NCBI RefSeq assembly: GCF_016765675.1
Contig: NZ_JAESWB010000233.1
Span: 1 to 64,000, forward strand
Length of the DNA: 64,000 nucleotides
From: Neobacillus paridis
Lineage (GTDB): Bacteria; Bacillota; Bacilli; Bacillales; Cytobacillaceae
Direction: 5' to 3'
The position numbers were made by a program, and so were the translations under genes. The notes below the pieces were generated by a model. The model was not told the origin of the DNA. It did no database searches and was given only the letters and a program-made list of their open reading frames with translations. Below are positions 47,683-56,552 of this stretch, piece after piece (positions within the stretch are counted from its first letter, which is position 1; every line of letters begins with the position of its first letter).

Positions 47683-48870
47683 ATGAACTTCACCCATGAT
47701 TCGCACCTTAAATTAATACCATTAAATATAATTCAGGATAAAAAACATTTTATTGTCGAAGATCCAACGTCAGGTGAATTTTATGAAATGCCGGAGGTTT
47801 GTATTGAAGCGATTCGTCTTCTTAACGAGGGGAATTCATTAGGGGAGATCGAGCGAGAGCTGAAAGAAAAATATCCAACTGAAGAAGTGGATTTACTCGA
47901 TTTTGCCCAGCAGCTATTAGAACTGCAGCTTGTTACGGAAATTGACGGTGTAAAGGTTGAGGCCAAAGAAAAAGAAAAGCTTCCTCAAGGATTTTTGAGG
48001 GTCTCTCCACAGCTTGGAAACTTCTTTTTTAATAAGGCTGCCTATTTTGTATATGGCGCGTTGTTTATCGGCAATGTCGTTCTTTTTGCTGCTAATCCGT
48101 CATTATTCCCAACATATAAAGATTTGTTTATCTTTGATTATATGTTTTTAAATATCCTCGCATGGATGTTATTATCTTTTATATTTGTTTTGATCCATGA
48201 ATTGGGTCATATACTGGCGATGAGGGCCTTTAATCTGCCAACAAAATTAGAGATTGGTCACCGTCTGTTTCTGGTGGTGTTTGAAACGGACATGGGCCCG
48301 GTCTGGAAGCTGCCGTCCAGAAATCGGAATGTTTTATATTTAGCAGGGCTTTGCTTTGATACGGTGATTCTTTTTCTGGCGTTAATTTGTCAGCTGCTGC
48401 TTTCCGGTCAGTCTGGCATGTTTCCAAGGGTCCTTGATGTCATTGTGTTAGATACATTTATCCGCATAGTATACCAGTGCTGTATCTATATGAAGACAGA
48501 TCTATACTACGTGTTTGAGAATGTGTCGGGCTGTTATAACTTAATGGAAAGTGCCCAGCAGGTTTTAAGAAAATTGGTGCCGTTTCTGAACCAAGCTGAC
48601 AAGGAAACAGTAATTTATCCTGAGGAGAGAAGGACTGTCCTTATCTATTCCGTCTTTTATTTGCTCGGAGTCGGTTTAACCCTCCTCTTATTTGCCTTTT
48701 ATTATATTCCACAATTATTGTTTGCCTGGAAAAAGGTGTTCCCCGGCTTTTCACAAGGGGTGGACACACTGCCATTTTGGGATGCCGCGATGTTTAGCTT
48801 ACAAATTTTCATTGTCCTGCTGCTATTACTTTTTTCTTGGCAAAAAAAATACCTTCGCCGTCGGGCCTAA
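47683..48870 (+). CDS. Membrane zinc metalloprotease (M50-like) with PqqD-like N-terminus
   Basis: A 395-aa protein. Residues 10-88 look like a PqqD-like RiPP recognition element (IVEDPTSGEFYEMPEV, AIRLLNEGNSLGEIERELKEKYP, LLDFAQQLLELQLV). Five to six helices follow, with the zinc motif HELGH at 172-176 in helix 2 and the peptide-M50 phrase CIYMKTDLYYVFENVSGCYNL near 270-290. This combination is known from YydH-type peptide maturation proteases. Placed 69 bp after the tiny peptide gene, it is the likely maturation enzyme. A terminator follows. Confidence 0.85.
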   Translation: MNFTHDSHLKLIPLNIIQDKKHFIVEDPTSGEFYEMPEVCIEAIRLLNEGNSLGEIERELKEKYPTEEVDLLDFAQQLLELQLVTEIDGVKVEAKEKEKLPQGFLRVSPQLGNFFFNKAAYFVYGALFIGNVVLFAANPSLFPTYKDLFIFDYMFLNILAWMLLSFIFVLIHELGHILAMRAFNLPTKLEIGHRLFLVVFETDMGPVWKLPSRNRNVLYLAGLCFDTVILFLALICQLLLSGQSGMFPRVLDVIVLDTFIRIVYQCCIYMKTDLYYVFENVSGCYNLMESAQQVLRKLVPFLNQADKETVIYPEERRTVLIYSVFYLLGVGLTLLLFAFYYIPQLLFAWKKVFPGFSQGVDTLPFWDAAMFSLQIFIVLLLLLFSWQKKYLRRRA

Positions 48871-48873
48871 TGT

Positions 48874-48915
48874 AAAAAGGTGTCAGTCACCATTTGCGGT
48901 TCCTGACACCTTTTT
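48874..48915. terminator. Terminator built from a GGTGTCAG / CTGACACC repeat, copy 4
   Basis: Perfect 13-bp stem AAAAAGGTGTCAG / CTGACACCTTTTT. It contains the dispersed GGTGTCAG...CACC palindrome family and serves the protease gene; glnS converges from the other side. Confidence 0.85.
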
Positions 48916-48967
48916 CCTATGCGCCTAAATTCAACTTACTAACGGACTCGCAATCGGCGAGTTTTCT

Positions 48968-50617
48968 TTATAGTTTGAAGGAGCTCTTTAAGGAAACAAT
49001 CCGGTTGAATACTAATTTATCGACGGTGGTATCTTTTGGATCAACATTGAAATAGCCATGCCTAAAGAACTGGAATTTATCATGCGGCCGGCTTTCTTTC
49101 ATGTTCGGTTCGACATAGCCATGGAATATCTGCAGTGAATTTGGATTTACATGATCAAGGAATGTCCCTTCATCATCTTCCTCTGATTCATTCAAAATTA
49201 ATGGTTCATACAGGCGGAATTCTGCGGGAACAGCGTGCGTGGCTTCCACCCAATGAATGGTTCCCTTTACCTTTCTGCCGGTAAAACCGCTACCGCTCTT
49301 TGTTTGCGGGTCGTAAGTGCAGCGCAGCTCGACCACATTTCCATTAGCATCTTTTACGATTTCCTCACATTTAATGAAATAGGCATGTTTTAACCGAACT
49401 TCATTGCCTGGGAAAAGGCGGAAATATTTTTTCGGCGGATTCTCCATGAAATCTTCTTGTTCGATATAGATTTCACGTGAGAATGGAATTTTCCGTACAC
49501 CCATTTCAGGATTTTCAGGATTAATCTCAGCATCCAGCAATTCGATTTGTCCTTCCGGATAATTGGTGATGACGACTTTTAACGGATTTATGATTCCCAT
49601 CGTCCGCGGTGCTTTTAATTTTAAATCCTCTCGGACAAAATGCTCCAGCATTTCGAAATCAACGGTCGCATTATTTTTCGAAACAGCGGTTTCGCGAACA
49701 AAATTACGAATGGATTCCGGGGTGAATCCTCTGCGGCGCATTCCGGAAATCGTCGGCATCCGCGGGTCATCCCAGCCATCGACATAACCTTCTTCAACCA
49801 GCTGCTTTAACTTGCGTTTACTCATTACAGTATTCGTCAAATTTAAGCGGCCAAACTCGATTTGCTGCGGTTGATGTTTCATTTCACATTGTTCGACAAC
49901 CCAATTATAAAATGGCCGCTGATCCTCGAATTCTATTGTGCAAATGGAGTGAGTAATGCCTTCAATTGCATCCTCGAGCGGGTGAGCAAAGGCGTACATC
50001 GGATAGATGCACCACTTGTCACCCGTGTTATGATGTGTTACATGAGCAATGCGGTAAATAACCGGGTCGCGTAAATTGATATTGGGTGAAGCCATATCGA
50101 TTTTGGCCCGTAAAACTTTTTCACCATCGGCAAATTCGCCGGCCCGCATTCGTTCAAACAATTCAAGGTTCTCCTCAATCGTCCGATCCCGATATGGACT
50201 GTTTTTACCAGGCTCAGTAAGGGTGCCGCGATACTCGCGGATTTCATCGGCACTTAAGTCATCAACATAGGCCAGCCCTTTTTTAATTAACAGAACAGCT
50301 CGGTTATACATTTCATCGAAATAATCGGAGGCGAAAAATAAGTTGTCCCATTCAAAGCCGAGCCATTTGACATCCTCCTTAATGGAATTAACAAATTCGA
50401 CATCTTCCTTGGCCGGATTTGTATCATCAAAGCGGAGGTTTGTTTTTCCGTTAAATTCATCTGCCAAGCCAAAGTTGAGGATGATCGATTTGGCATGCCC
50501 GATATGCAGGTAACCGTTAGGCTCAGGCGGGAACCGGGTTACAATTGTATCGCGTTTGCCTGATTCTAAATCCTTGATCATGATATCCCTTATAAAATTA
50601 GAGTTCTGATTTTCCAC
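48968..50617 (-). CDS. glnS: Glutaminyl-tRNA synthetase
   Basis: A 549-aa class I synthetase charging tRNA-Gln directly. Motifs: [15 protein letters not shown] (HIGH), [12 protein letters not shown], the KMSKS equivalent [11 protein letters not shown], and the GlnRS anticodon-binding beta-barrels with [12 protein letters not shown] and FFRHGYF. GTG 50617 lies nine bases after AAAGAGG; a TTG at 50626 is too close to the site. Most Bacillus species lack GlnRS and use GatCAB amidation, so its presence suggests acquisition by transfer. Confidence 0.95.
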   Translation of the reverse strand: MENQNSNFIRDIMIKDLESGKRDTIVTRFPPEPNGYLHIGHAKSIILNFGLADEFNGKTNLRFDDTNPAKEDVEFVNSIKEDVKWLGFEWDNLFFASDYFDEMYNRAVLLIKKGLAYVDDLSADEIREYRGTLTEPGKNSPYRDRTIEENLELFERMRAGEFADGEKVLRAKIDMASPNINLRDPVIYRIAHVTHHNTGDKWCIYPMYAFAHPLEDAIEGITHSICTIEFEDQRPFYNWVVEQCEMKHQPQQIEFGRLNLTNTVMSKRKLKQLVEEGYVDGWDDPRMPTISGMRRRGFTPESIRNFVRETAVSKNNATVDFEMLEHFVREDLKLKAPRTMGIINPLKVVITNYPEGQIELLDAEINPENPEMGVRKIPFSREIYIEQEDFMENPPKKYFRLFPGNEVRLKHAYFIKCEEIVKDANGNVVELRCTYDPQTKSGSGFTGRKVKGTIHWVEATHAVPAEFRLYEPLILNESEEDDEGTFLDHVNPNSLQIFHGYVEPNMKESRPHDKFQFFRHGYFNVDPKDTTVDKLVFNRIVSLKSSFKL

Positions 50618-50778
50618 TCTTTTCAACCTCTTTCATCTTGTCTATTCTATAAATACCACAAATATTGATATTTTTCCATTCTTCCCAACAAATCAGCGGA
50701 AAAACGGAAAGAAACAGGATTTTTTCTCCTATATTGGAGGCAATACCAAAATGATTTTTTAGTGGAAAATAAAAAATA

Positions 50779-50839
50779 CCAGTGGATTGACTAGTCCCAC
50801 TGGCATTATTGATTATGATACTAATTCCAATTGAATCAC
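50779..50839 (-). other. Orphan minus-strand terminator with an 8-codon frame before it
   Basis: CCAGTGG / CCACTGG stem (50779-50803) followed on the minus strand by TATTTTTTATTTT, lying 150 bp before glnS. Just upstream, GTG 50839 to TAA 50813 encodes MIQLELVS behind AAAGGAAGGGG. It may be a leader peptide and attenuator for glnS or an independent short transcript. The rest of the 450-bp glnS upstream gap shows no gene and no T-box motif. Confidence 0.35.
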
Positions 50840-51079
50840 TTCACCCCTTCCTTTTCTTTTTGGTCCATTTACAAAAAATTTCCAATTTTAAAGCCTTAAC
50901 AGTAAAAGAGGACTCTATTTGTATAACCCATTAATTACTAGATAAGATAACACACTCTGTTTATCTTTGACCAGAATAAGATATTTACAAATAATAGAAA
51001 CTATAATATGATATATTTGGGAGATTTATTATTTTTTACAAAATAATGGCTGACTTCACTAAAAATAAGGAGTGCTAGC

Positions 51080-51602
51080 ATGTCTAAAAAATTTAAAATG
51101 ATTGCTATACCATTACTTGCTGTATCAATATCTTCAATAGGTATATATAGCACTCTATCAAATAAGGATAATGTGGTTGATAAAGCACAAGCTAGTTCTA
51201 TCAGTTCTGATGAATTGGAAAAGCAAGCTATTCAAGATAAAATGATTAATAGTCTTGATTATTTTAAAAATGCAAAAGGTTCTTTTCGTTATTACGTAAA
51301 AAAGAGTAACATAGATGATACTACGTTCTTTAAGGTTAAACTAAATGGTAAACCCGCAAGTTATACAAAAGATGTCCTTAACAAGTTTTGATGGTGACAC
51401 ATTTAAAGTTTTGGTTCACAAAGATACAGGCATTATGTTGGATTTTGAGATTTATAATGCTTCAGGAGAAATGGTAAATACTATTAAAGTAAATGACATC
51501 AAAATAAATTCAATATTTACTACTTCAGATAATGGGAAATTAAAAATTAAAATACCTAAAAATTATAAAGAATTAAAACATGAGTTACCTAATAAAAAGT
51601 AA
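51080..51602 (+). pseudogene. Hypothetical secreted protein interrupted by a frameshift
   Basis: Two overlapping frames: 51080-51391 begins with a signal peptide (MSKKFKMIAIPLLAVSISS) and a region through SFRYYVKKSN; the second frame continues from about 51375 with FDGDTFKVLVHKDTGIMLDFEIY and NTIKVNDIKIN to 51602. Neither half looks complete, and joining them near 51370-51392 gives one protein of about 173 aa. The family is not recognised. The sequence is more AT-rich than its neighbours. It may be a decaying gene or an assembly error. Confidence 0.55.
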
Positions 51603-51651
51603 GGACTTTCTAATTGCTTAATCCTTAATATGTTAATAATTTCAGATTACA

Positions 51652-51679
51652 AAAAGCCAACTTATTTGTTGGCTTTTTG
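51652..51679 (+). terminator. Terminator after the hypothetical secreted protein
   Basis: 11-bp stem AAAAAGCCAAC / GTTGGCTTTTT with a 6-base loop. Confidence 0.85.
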
Positions 51680-51745
51680 TATATCACTTTCAACCTTGAA
51701 TAAGAGAGAGTTTCTTGTGAAACAAAAGAATATCTTTTAAAATAA

Positions 51746-51762
51746 TACTGGTTCGTACTGGT
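51746..51762. promoter_or_regulatory. Direct-repeat operator candidate before the TetR gene
   Basis: TACTGGT, TCG, TACTGGT: two 7-mers ten bases apart, 19 bp before the ATG, followed by ACTG. It is a likely autoregulatory TetR site. Confidence 0.45.
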
Positions 51763-51780
51763 ACTGAAAAGATTGGACGG

Positions 51781-52392
51781 ATGACCATGTTATTTGTGAC
51801 AGAAATGCCAAAAGAAGCGAAGAAGAAAATTTTCTATACCGCCTTGATTCTCTTCACAAGCAAAGGATTCAAGCATACTTCTGTACTTGATATTGTGGAG
51901 CAGGCAAGGATTTCAAAAACAACCTTTTATCAGCACTTCTCCAGTAAAGAAAATTTAATGGAACAACTTTTTGCCGAGTTATTTGCGGAAATGGTTGAAG
52001 AGGTTAGGCTGGAGATCAACAAGGAGAAGCGGACGGCATACAAGGCTTATGTCGGAATCCGCCGCTATATCGAAATTTGTTTTACCGATATGAAGGTTGC
52101 CAACTTAATGCTGATTGAATCGGTGGGTGTCTCCAAGGAAGTGGAACAGGTTAGAAGTGAAGCACATCGTAGCTTTGCTCAGCTGATGTTGCAAACGGTT
52201 CAAGGTCTCTTGCCGAAGACTGTCTCAGAAACAGAGCTGCGGATTGTATCGCAAGCGATGATTGGAGCCATTAATGAGGTAGTAGTGCAAAATTATTATA
52301 AAGTACGCGAAAATCCATTAAACATTGATGAACTGGCCCGCCTTTTAAATCGAATCGTAATCGGAGCATTTGTTCATTTAGCAAATGAATAA
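51781..52392 (+). CDS. TetR/AcrR family transcriptional regulator
   Basis: A 203-aa regulator. The N-terminal HTH runs about residues 12-58 (IFYTALILFTSKGFKHTSVLDIVEQARISKTTFYQHFSSKENL; core SVLDIVEQARISKTTFYQHF). The C-terminal ligand domain is divergent. ATG 51781 or 51787 can be the start. It lies 67 bp before the cyclase gene in the same direction and may control it. Confidence 0.88.
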   Translation: MTMLFVTEMPKEAKKKIFYTALILFTSKGFKHTSVLDIVEQARISKTTFYQHFSSKENLMEQLFAELFAEMVEEVRLEINKEKRTAYKAYVGIRRYIEICFTDMKVANLMLIESVGVSKEVEQVRSEAHRSFAQLMLQTVQGLLPKTVSETELRIVSQAMIGAINEVVVQNYYKVRENPLNIDELARLLNRIVIGAFVHLANE

Positions 52393-52459
52393 TTGTTTTT
52401 TGGATGTAGTGAAAAGTGGAAACTAAAATGTGTGAAATTACAGGATGGAGTGAGCAAAA

Positions 52460-53086
52460 ATGCGGATTTTTGACATATCCAGAAAGCTGCAAACGGGCAT
52501 GCCGGTATGGCTCGGTGATACCCCCTTTCAATATGATGTTTCAAGTACGACAACGGGAGATACGACAGTAAATGTCGGCAGTCTGATATTAAGTGCCCAT
52601 GCCGGAACACATGTCGATGCCCCATTTCACTTCGACCCTAATGGAAAAAAAATAATTGATTTAGACCCGGGACTTTATGTCGGTCCAGCAAGGGTGGTAG
52701 ATATGACGAACAAGGCCCGGATTGGTGTAAAAGAACTGGAAAACATCAATTTTGATGGAGTGCAAAGAATCTTGTTGAAAACCCTCGCTTGGAAAAATCC
52801 TGCACAATTTCCAGGGGAAATCCCCTATCTTGAGCCGAACTTGGCCCCGTTCTTGGCCACTAAGGGCGTCAGGCTGATTGGTCTAGATGTCCCCTCAGTT
52901 GATCCGCTTGACAGTGAGGACCTTCCAGCACATAAGAGTTTAAATGAAAATGGAATCCATATCCTGGAATCTGTAATCCTCGACGAAGTAGAACCTGGTG
53001 ATTATGAGTTAATCGCTTTGCCGCTGCCGCTTGTCGAAGGAGACGGCAGTCCGGTTCGAGCCATACTCAGGTGTCATGAACGGTAG
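52460..53086 (+). CDS. kynB: Cyclase family protein, probable kynurenine formamidase
   Basis: A 208-aa metal-dependent hydrolase of the cyclase/KynB family, which converts N-formylkynurenine to kynurenine. The metal-binding motif HAGTHVDAPFHF is near residue 50. FDISRKLQTGMPVWLGDTPF and GLDVPSVDPLDSEDLPAHK fit bacterial KynB. No kynA or kynU adjoins it, so another formyl or cyclic amide substrate is possible. GGAGTGAG precedes the ATG. Confidence 0.82.
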   Translation: MRIFDISRKLQTGMPVWLGDTPFQYDVSSTTTGDTTVNVGSLILSAHAGTHVDAPFHFDPNGKKIIDLDPGLYVGPARVVDMTNKARIGVKELENINFDGVQRILLKTLAWKNPAQFPGEIPYLEPNLAPFLATKGVRLIGLDVPSVDPLDSEDLPAHKSLNENGIHILESVILDEVEPGDYELIALPLPLVEGDGSPVRAILRCHER

Positions 53087-53175
53087 GTTACCTTGTTCAG
53101 CGGGAAACAGGTGCAAGAAGAAAGGGTGCTCTTTTTTGTCTTCTATTTGCTGGTCATCCTCGAAATAAATCGGAA

Positions 53176-53218
53176 AGTGATGTAAATCAATTTATTGAAG
53201 TGAGAGCGATGCTATACT
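53176..53218 (+). promoter_or_regulatory. FNR-type promoter of the DUF2249 gene
   Basis: AGTGA-TGTAAA-TCAAT (53176-53191) resembles TGTGA-N6-TCACA. TATACT at 53213-53218 is a good -10. The box centre is 41.5 bp before the predicted start, the classical activating position for FNR. Confidence 0.55.
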
Positions 53219-53250
53219 GAAGCATATCTTTGCTAAAGGAGACGATAACC

Positions 53251-53508
53251 ATGAGTGCAACTTTTCAAATGGATGGAAATAGAATGATTATTGACGTGCG
53301 TGAACGGATTGCCAGAGGCGAACACCCACGCCGTGAAATATTAAATGCAGTTAAAGCGGCCCCACTCGGGACGATTTTTGAAATCCATTTGCCACACCGG
53401 GCTGAACCACTGATCGCCACACTGCAGTCGTTAGGATTGAACGTCGTTGTCAATGAACTAGAACCAATGCATTTCCGTCTTATGGCGGCGAAACTTGATT
53501 CATTTTAA
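53251..53508 (+). CDS. DUF2249 domain-containing protein
   Basis: An 85-aa protein of the DUF2249 family (SirA-like alpha/beta fold). It shows IIDVRERIARGEHPRREILNAVKAAPLGTIFEIHLPHRAEPLIATL and a C-terminal FRLMAAKLDSF. The family often accompanies nitric-oxide, nitrite or anaerobic metabolism genes, but the biochemical role is unknown. ATG 53251 follows AAAGGAGACG. The FNR-like promoter upstream suggests expression at low oxygen. Confidence 0.82.
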   Translation: MSATFQMDGNRMIIDVRERIARGEHPRREILNAVKAAPLGTIFEIHLPHRAEPLIATLQSLGLNVVVNELEPMHFRLMAAKLDSF

Positions 53509-53624
53509 AATTCAATTGCTGGATGGAGTTAATCCAATCCGGCTTATATTTTAAAAAAAATTCTAATTTCAGATTCAGAATGTTATGAAGACTATCTAAC
53601 TCATCATCCATTGATTACTCATTT

Positions 53625-53651
53625 ATCCTCCACCTCGTTGGAGGATTTTTT
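53625..53651 (+). terminator. Terminator after the DUF2249 gene
   Basis: ATCCTCCA / TGGAGGAT stem with a 6-base loop, followed by TTTTTTG. Confidence 0.85.
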
Positions 53652-53816
53652 GTTTTCATGCTATAGCAAATTCTGAACCCCTTTCGAAAAAGTGCCAAAA
53701 TTTTAATTATTGCTGTATAATTTAATAGAAGAACAAGTTCGTTTCCTTAAATTAACTCTTTCTATGTTTGTAGGGGAAAATCGGTACATATTTAAACTTT
53801 TTTGGAGGGGATTAGA

Positions 53817-55868
53817 ATGGCTTTTGATATTCGTGACTCAGCTTTATCAATTAAAACAGAGTTTCCGCGAAAAGTACGTCAGATTGAACATGTGTGGATT
53901 CCGATGTCTGATGGTACACGGCTTTCGGCGAGGATTTGGCTTCCCGAGGATGCAGAGCAAAATCCGGTCCCTGCCATACTAGAATACCTACCATATCGAA
54001 AAAATGACTTTACAGCTTTGCGGGATTCCGTCCGTCATCCATATTTTGCTGGACATGGTTATGCCAGTATCCGTGTCGATATGCGCGGATCTGGAGATTC
54101 AGATGGAATTCTTTATGATGAATATTTACCGCAAGAGCAGGACGATGCCTTGGAGGTATTAACTTGGATTGCGGAACAGCCATGGTCAACGGGGGATGTG
54201 GGTATGATTGGAAAATCATGGGGAGGATTCAATGGGCTTCAGGTGGCAGCGAGACGCCATCCCGCACTTAAAGCAATCATTACTCTCTGTTCCACTGACG
54301 ATCGTTATGCCGATGATGTTCATTACATGGGCGGCTGTCTACTTGCATCGGACATGCTTTGGTGGGCCTCGACAATGCTGGTTTATAATGGCCGTCCCGC
54401 AGACCCTCAGATTGTTGGGGAAGAGTGGCGTTCCTCATGGCTTGAGCGGCTTGAAAAAACACCGCCATTTGTTGAGGAATGGGTGAAGCATCAACGTCGG
54501 GATGCTTATTGGAAACATGGTTCGGTTTGTGAAAATTACCAAGATATTAATATACCAGTCTTCGCTGTTGGCGGCTGGGCTGATGGCTATACAAATGCCA
54601 TTTTCCGTCTGCTTGAAGGACTACAGGTACCGCGGAAGGGGCTAATTGGACCGTGGGCACATGAATTTCCGGAGGTTGCGGTGCCAGGACCGGCGATTGG
54701 ATTTCTACAGGAAGCCTTGCGCTGGTGGGATCATTGGTTAAAAGGCATCGATACGGGTATTATGGAGGAACCGATGCTGAGGGTTTGGATGCAGGAGTCG
54801 GTTCCTCCTCAAGTGAATTACGAGGAACGACTGGGCCGCTGGGTCGCTGAATCCTCGTGGCCATCACCCGATAGTACTCCGGTTGAGTATTGGCTGGACG
54901 ACAACAGGTTGACGGAAGGAAAGCAGTCTGCCACTAGTGTGGTTTCCATTTCAAGTGTTCAACAGCATGGATTATACTCAGGTGTTTGGTGCCCGTTTGG
55001 TCAAGAGGGAGATTTTGCTTCCGATCAGCGGCTAGAGGATGGAGTGTCGGTTTGCTTTACTTCCAACCCTTTAACTGAACCAATGGAGATTCTTGGTTTT
55101 CCAGAAGTATCAGTGGAACTTGCTGCTGATCGTCCGAATGCTTTCATTGTTGCCCGTTTATGTGATGTTGCACCAGATGGAGCTTCAACGCTTGTCAGCT
55201 GGGGAATGCTGAATTTAACTCATCGCAACAGTTATGAATTTCCGGAACCACTTGTTTCGGGACAACATTATTCGATTTCATTCCGGCTTAATGCGGCTGG
55301 ATATGTCCTGCCTGCAGGTCATCGTTGGCGTTTGGCATTGTCGCCAACTTACTGGCCGCATGCATGGCCATCACCTGAACCCGTTACATTGCAGGTTTTT
55401 TTGGGTGAAAAAACATATTTAAGACTGCCGGTTCGTCCTGCTCAACTGCTGGATGAAGATCTTCCGGAATTCGCATCTCCAGAAACAGCAGAATGCATGG
55501 AACGGGAGGTTATAAGACCCGAGAGCCGAATAAGGAAAGTGCATTATGATCTTATCAAAGGAGTATGGGATCTCGAAGATGTTTCTGATGAAGGAGCCTA
55601 TCGATTATTTTACAATGGGATCGAATATGGCAGTATAAATCGAAATTTATATCGGATCAGGGAAGGTGACCCGTTGTCGGCGGAGGTACGTTGTGAGTGG
55701 TCACTAACCTTGGGGCGCGGTGACTGGCAGACGCGTCTTGAAACAATCAGCACGATGGAGTCCGATCAATATCAGTTTTATCTAACCAATAAATTGGTGG
55801 CATTTGAGGGAGAGAAGGAAGTTTTTACAAAGACATGGAGAACGGAGATTCCGAGAGATTTAGTGTAG
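53817..55868 (+). CDS. CocE/NonD family hydrolase (X-Pro dipeptidyl-peptidase S15 type)
   Basis: A 683-aa serine hydrolase. The alpha/beta-hydrolase domain has the nucleophile in GMIGKSWGGFNGL near residue 135, the acid in VGGWADGYTNAIF near 255 and the histidine in GPWAHEFPE near 285. A C-terminal jelly-roll domain follows (DVAPDGASTLVSWGMLNLTHR, GHRWRLALSPTYWPHAWP). The family includes acylases, esterases and peptidases; the substrate cannot be told. ATG 53817 follows GGAGGGG. No signal peptide. Single gene. Confidence 0.9.
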   Translation: MAFDIRDSALSIKTEFPRKVRQIEHVWIPMSDGTRLSARIWLPEDAEQNPVPAILEYLPYRKNDFTALRDSVRHPYFAGHGYASIRVDMRGSGDSDGILYDEYLPQEQDDALEVLTWIAEQPWSTGDVGMIGKSWGGFNGLQVAARRHPALKAIITLCSTDDRYADDVHYMGGCLLASDMLWWASTMLVYNGRPADPQIVGEEWRSSWLERLEKTPPFVEEWVKHQRRDAYWKHGSVCENYQDINIPVFAVGGWADGYTNAIFRLLEGLQVPRKGLIGPWAHEFPEVAVPGPAIGFLQEALRWWDHWLKGIDTGIMEEPMLRVWMQESVPPQVNYEERLGRWVAESSWPSPDSTPVEYWLDDNRLTEGKQSATSVVSISSVQQHGLYSGVWCPFGQEGDFASDQRLEDGVSVCFTSNPLTEPMEILGFPEVSVELAADRPNAFIVARLCDVAPDGASTLVSWGMLNLTHRNSYEFPEPLVSGQHYSISFRLNAAGYVLPAGHRWRLALSPTYWPHAWPSPEPVTLQVFLGEKTYLRLPVRPAQLLDEDLPEFASPETAECMEREVIRPESRIRKVHYDLIKGVWDLEDVSDEGAYRLFYNGIEYGSINRNLYRIREGDPLSAEVRCEWSLTLGRGDWQTRLETISTMESDQYQFYLTNKLVAFEGEKEVFTKTWRTEIPRDLV

Positions 55869-55915
55869 GAAAATTATTTATTAACGTTTAAAATGTAATC
55901 CCTTTTGAAACAATG

Positions 55916-55953
55916 CCCTTTGTGACGACTGAAATTGCGTTGCAAAGGGTTTT
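55916..55953 (+). terminator. Terminator after the CocE-type hydrolase
   Basis: CCCTTTG / CAAAGGG stem with a 20-base loop, then TTTTG. Confidence 0.65.
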
Positions 55954-56019
55954 GCCTGTTTCGGGGGTCATATATTTGTTCAGGTCTTTTTTAAATTCTT
56001 GATATTAATCAAGGTAATT

Positions 56020-56038
56020 GAGAATGAAATTCATTAAA
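56020..56038. promoter_or_regulatory. Fur-like box upstream of the flavodoxin
   Basis: GAGAATGAAATTCATTAAA matches the classical 19-mer GATAATGATAATCATTATC at 14 positions. It ends 28 bp before the start codon. Confidence 0.45.
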
Positions 56039-56066
56039 TTGAAATAAAAACGACGAGGTGAATTTC

Positions 56067-56528
56067 ATGAAAACGAAACAATGCTTAATTGTTTATGCAA
56101 GTATGTCGGGCAATACCGAGGAGATGGCTAGGAATATTGGAGTAGGCATTCAAGATTCGGGAGTCGCTGTGGAAATTAAAGACATTTTAGAGGCAGATAC
56201 ATTTGAATTACAAAATTATAATGGAATTCTTTTAGGAGCTTATACATGGGATAATGGAAGCCTTCCCGATGAGTTTCTTGATTTCTATGAAGAAATGGAT
56301 TCCTTGGATCTGACCGGAAAAATCGCTGCTGCCTTTGGCTCCTGTGACTCATTTTATCAGGATCGTGGCAAAGCGGTTGATACTTTAATGGAAAAATTAA
56401 CAGAACGCGGTGCCGATGTCGTCCTTGATGGATTAAAAATTGACCTCGCGCCCACGCCTGCTGAGAAAGAACAATGTATTCAATACGGAAGAGCGTTTGT
56501 GGAAAAATTAATAAAATCTAACGACTAA
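56067..56528 (+). CDS. Short-chain flavodoxin
   Basis: A 153-aa FMN-binding electron carrier of the YkuN/YkuP type. The phosphate loop YASMSGNTEEMARNIG is at residues 10-25, the isoalloxazine loops are LLGAYTWDNGSLPDEF near 55-70 and FGSCDSFYQDRGKAVD near 90. Flavodoxins of this kind replace ferredoxin under iron limitation, which fits the Fur-like site upstream. GAGGTGA precedes ATG 56067. Confidence 0.92.
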   Translation: MKTKQCLIVYASMSGNTEEMARNIGVGIQDSGVAVEIKDILEADTFELQNYNGILLGAYTWDNGSLPDEFLDFYEEMDSLDLTGKIAAAFGSCDSFYQDRGKAVDTLMEKLTERGADVVLDGLKIDLAPTPAEKEQCIQYGRAFVEKLIKSND

Positions 56529-56529
56529 A

Positions 56530-56552
56530 TGCCCAATTAGGGCAATTTTTTT
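56530..56552 (+). terminator. Terminator after the flavodoxin gene
   Basis: Short TGCCC / GGGCA stem with a 5-base loop followed by seven T residues. Confidence 0.6.
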
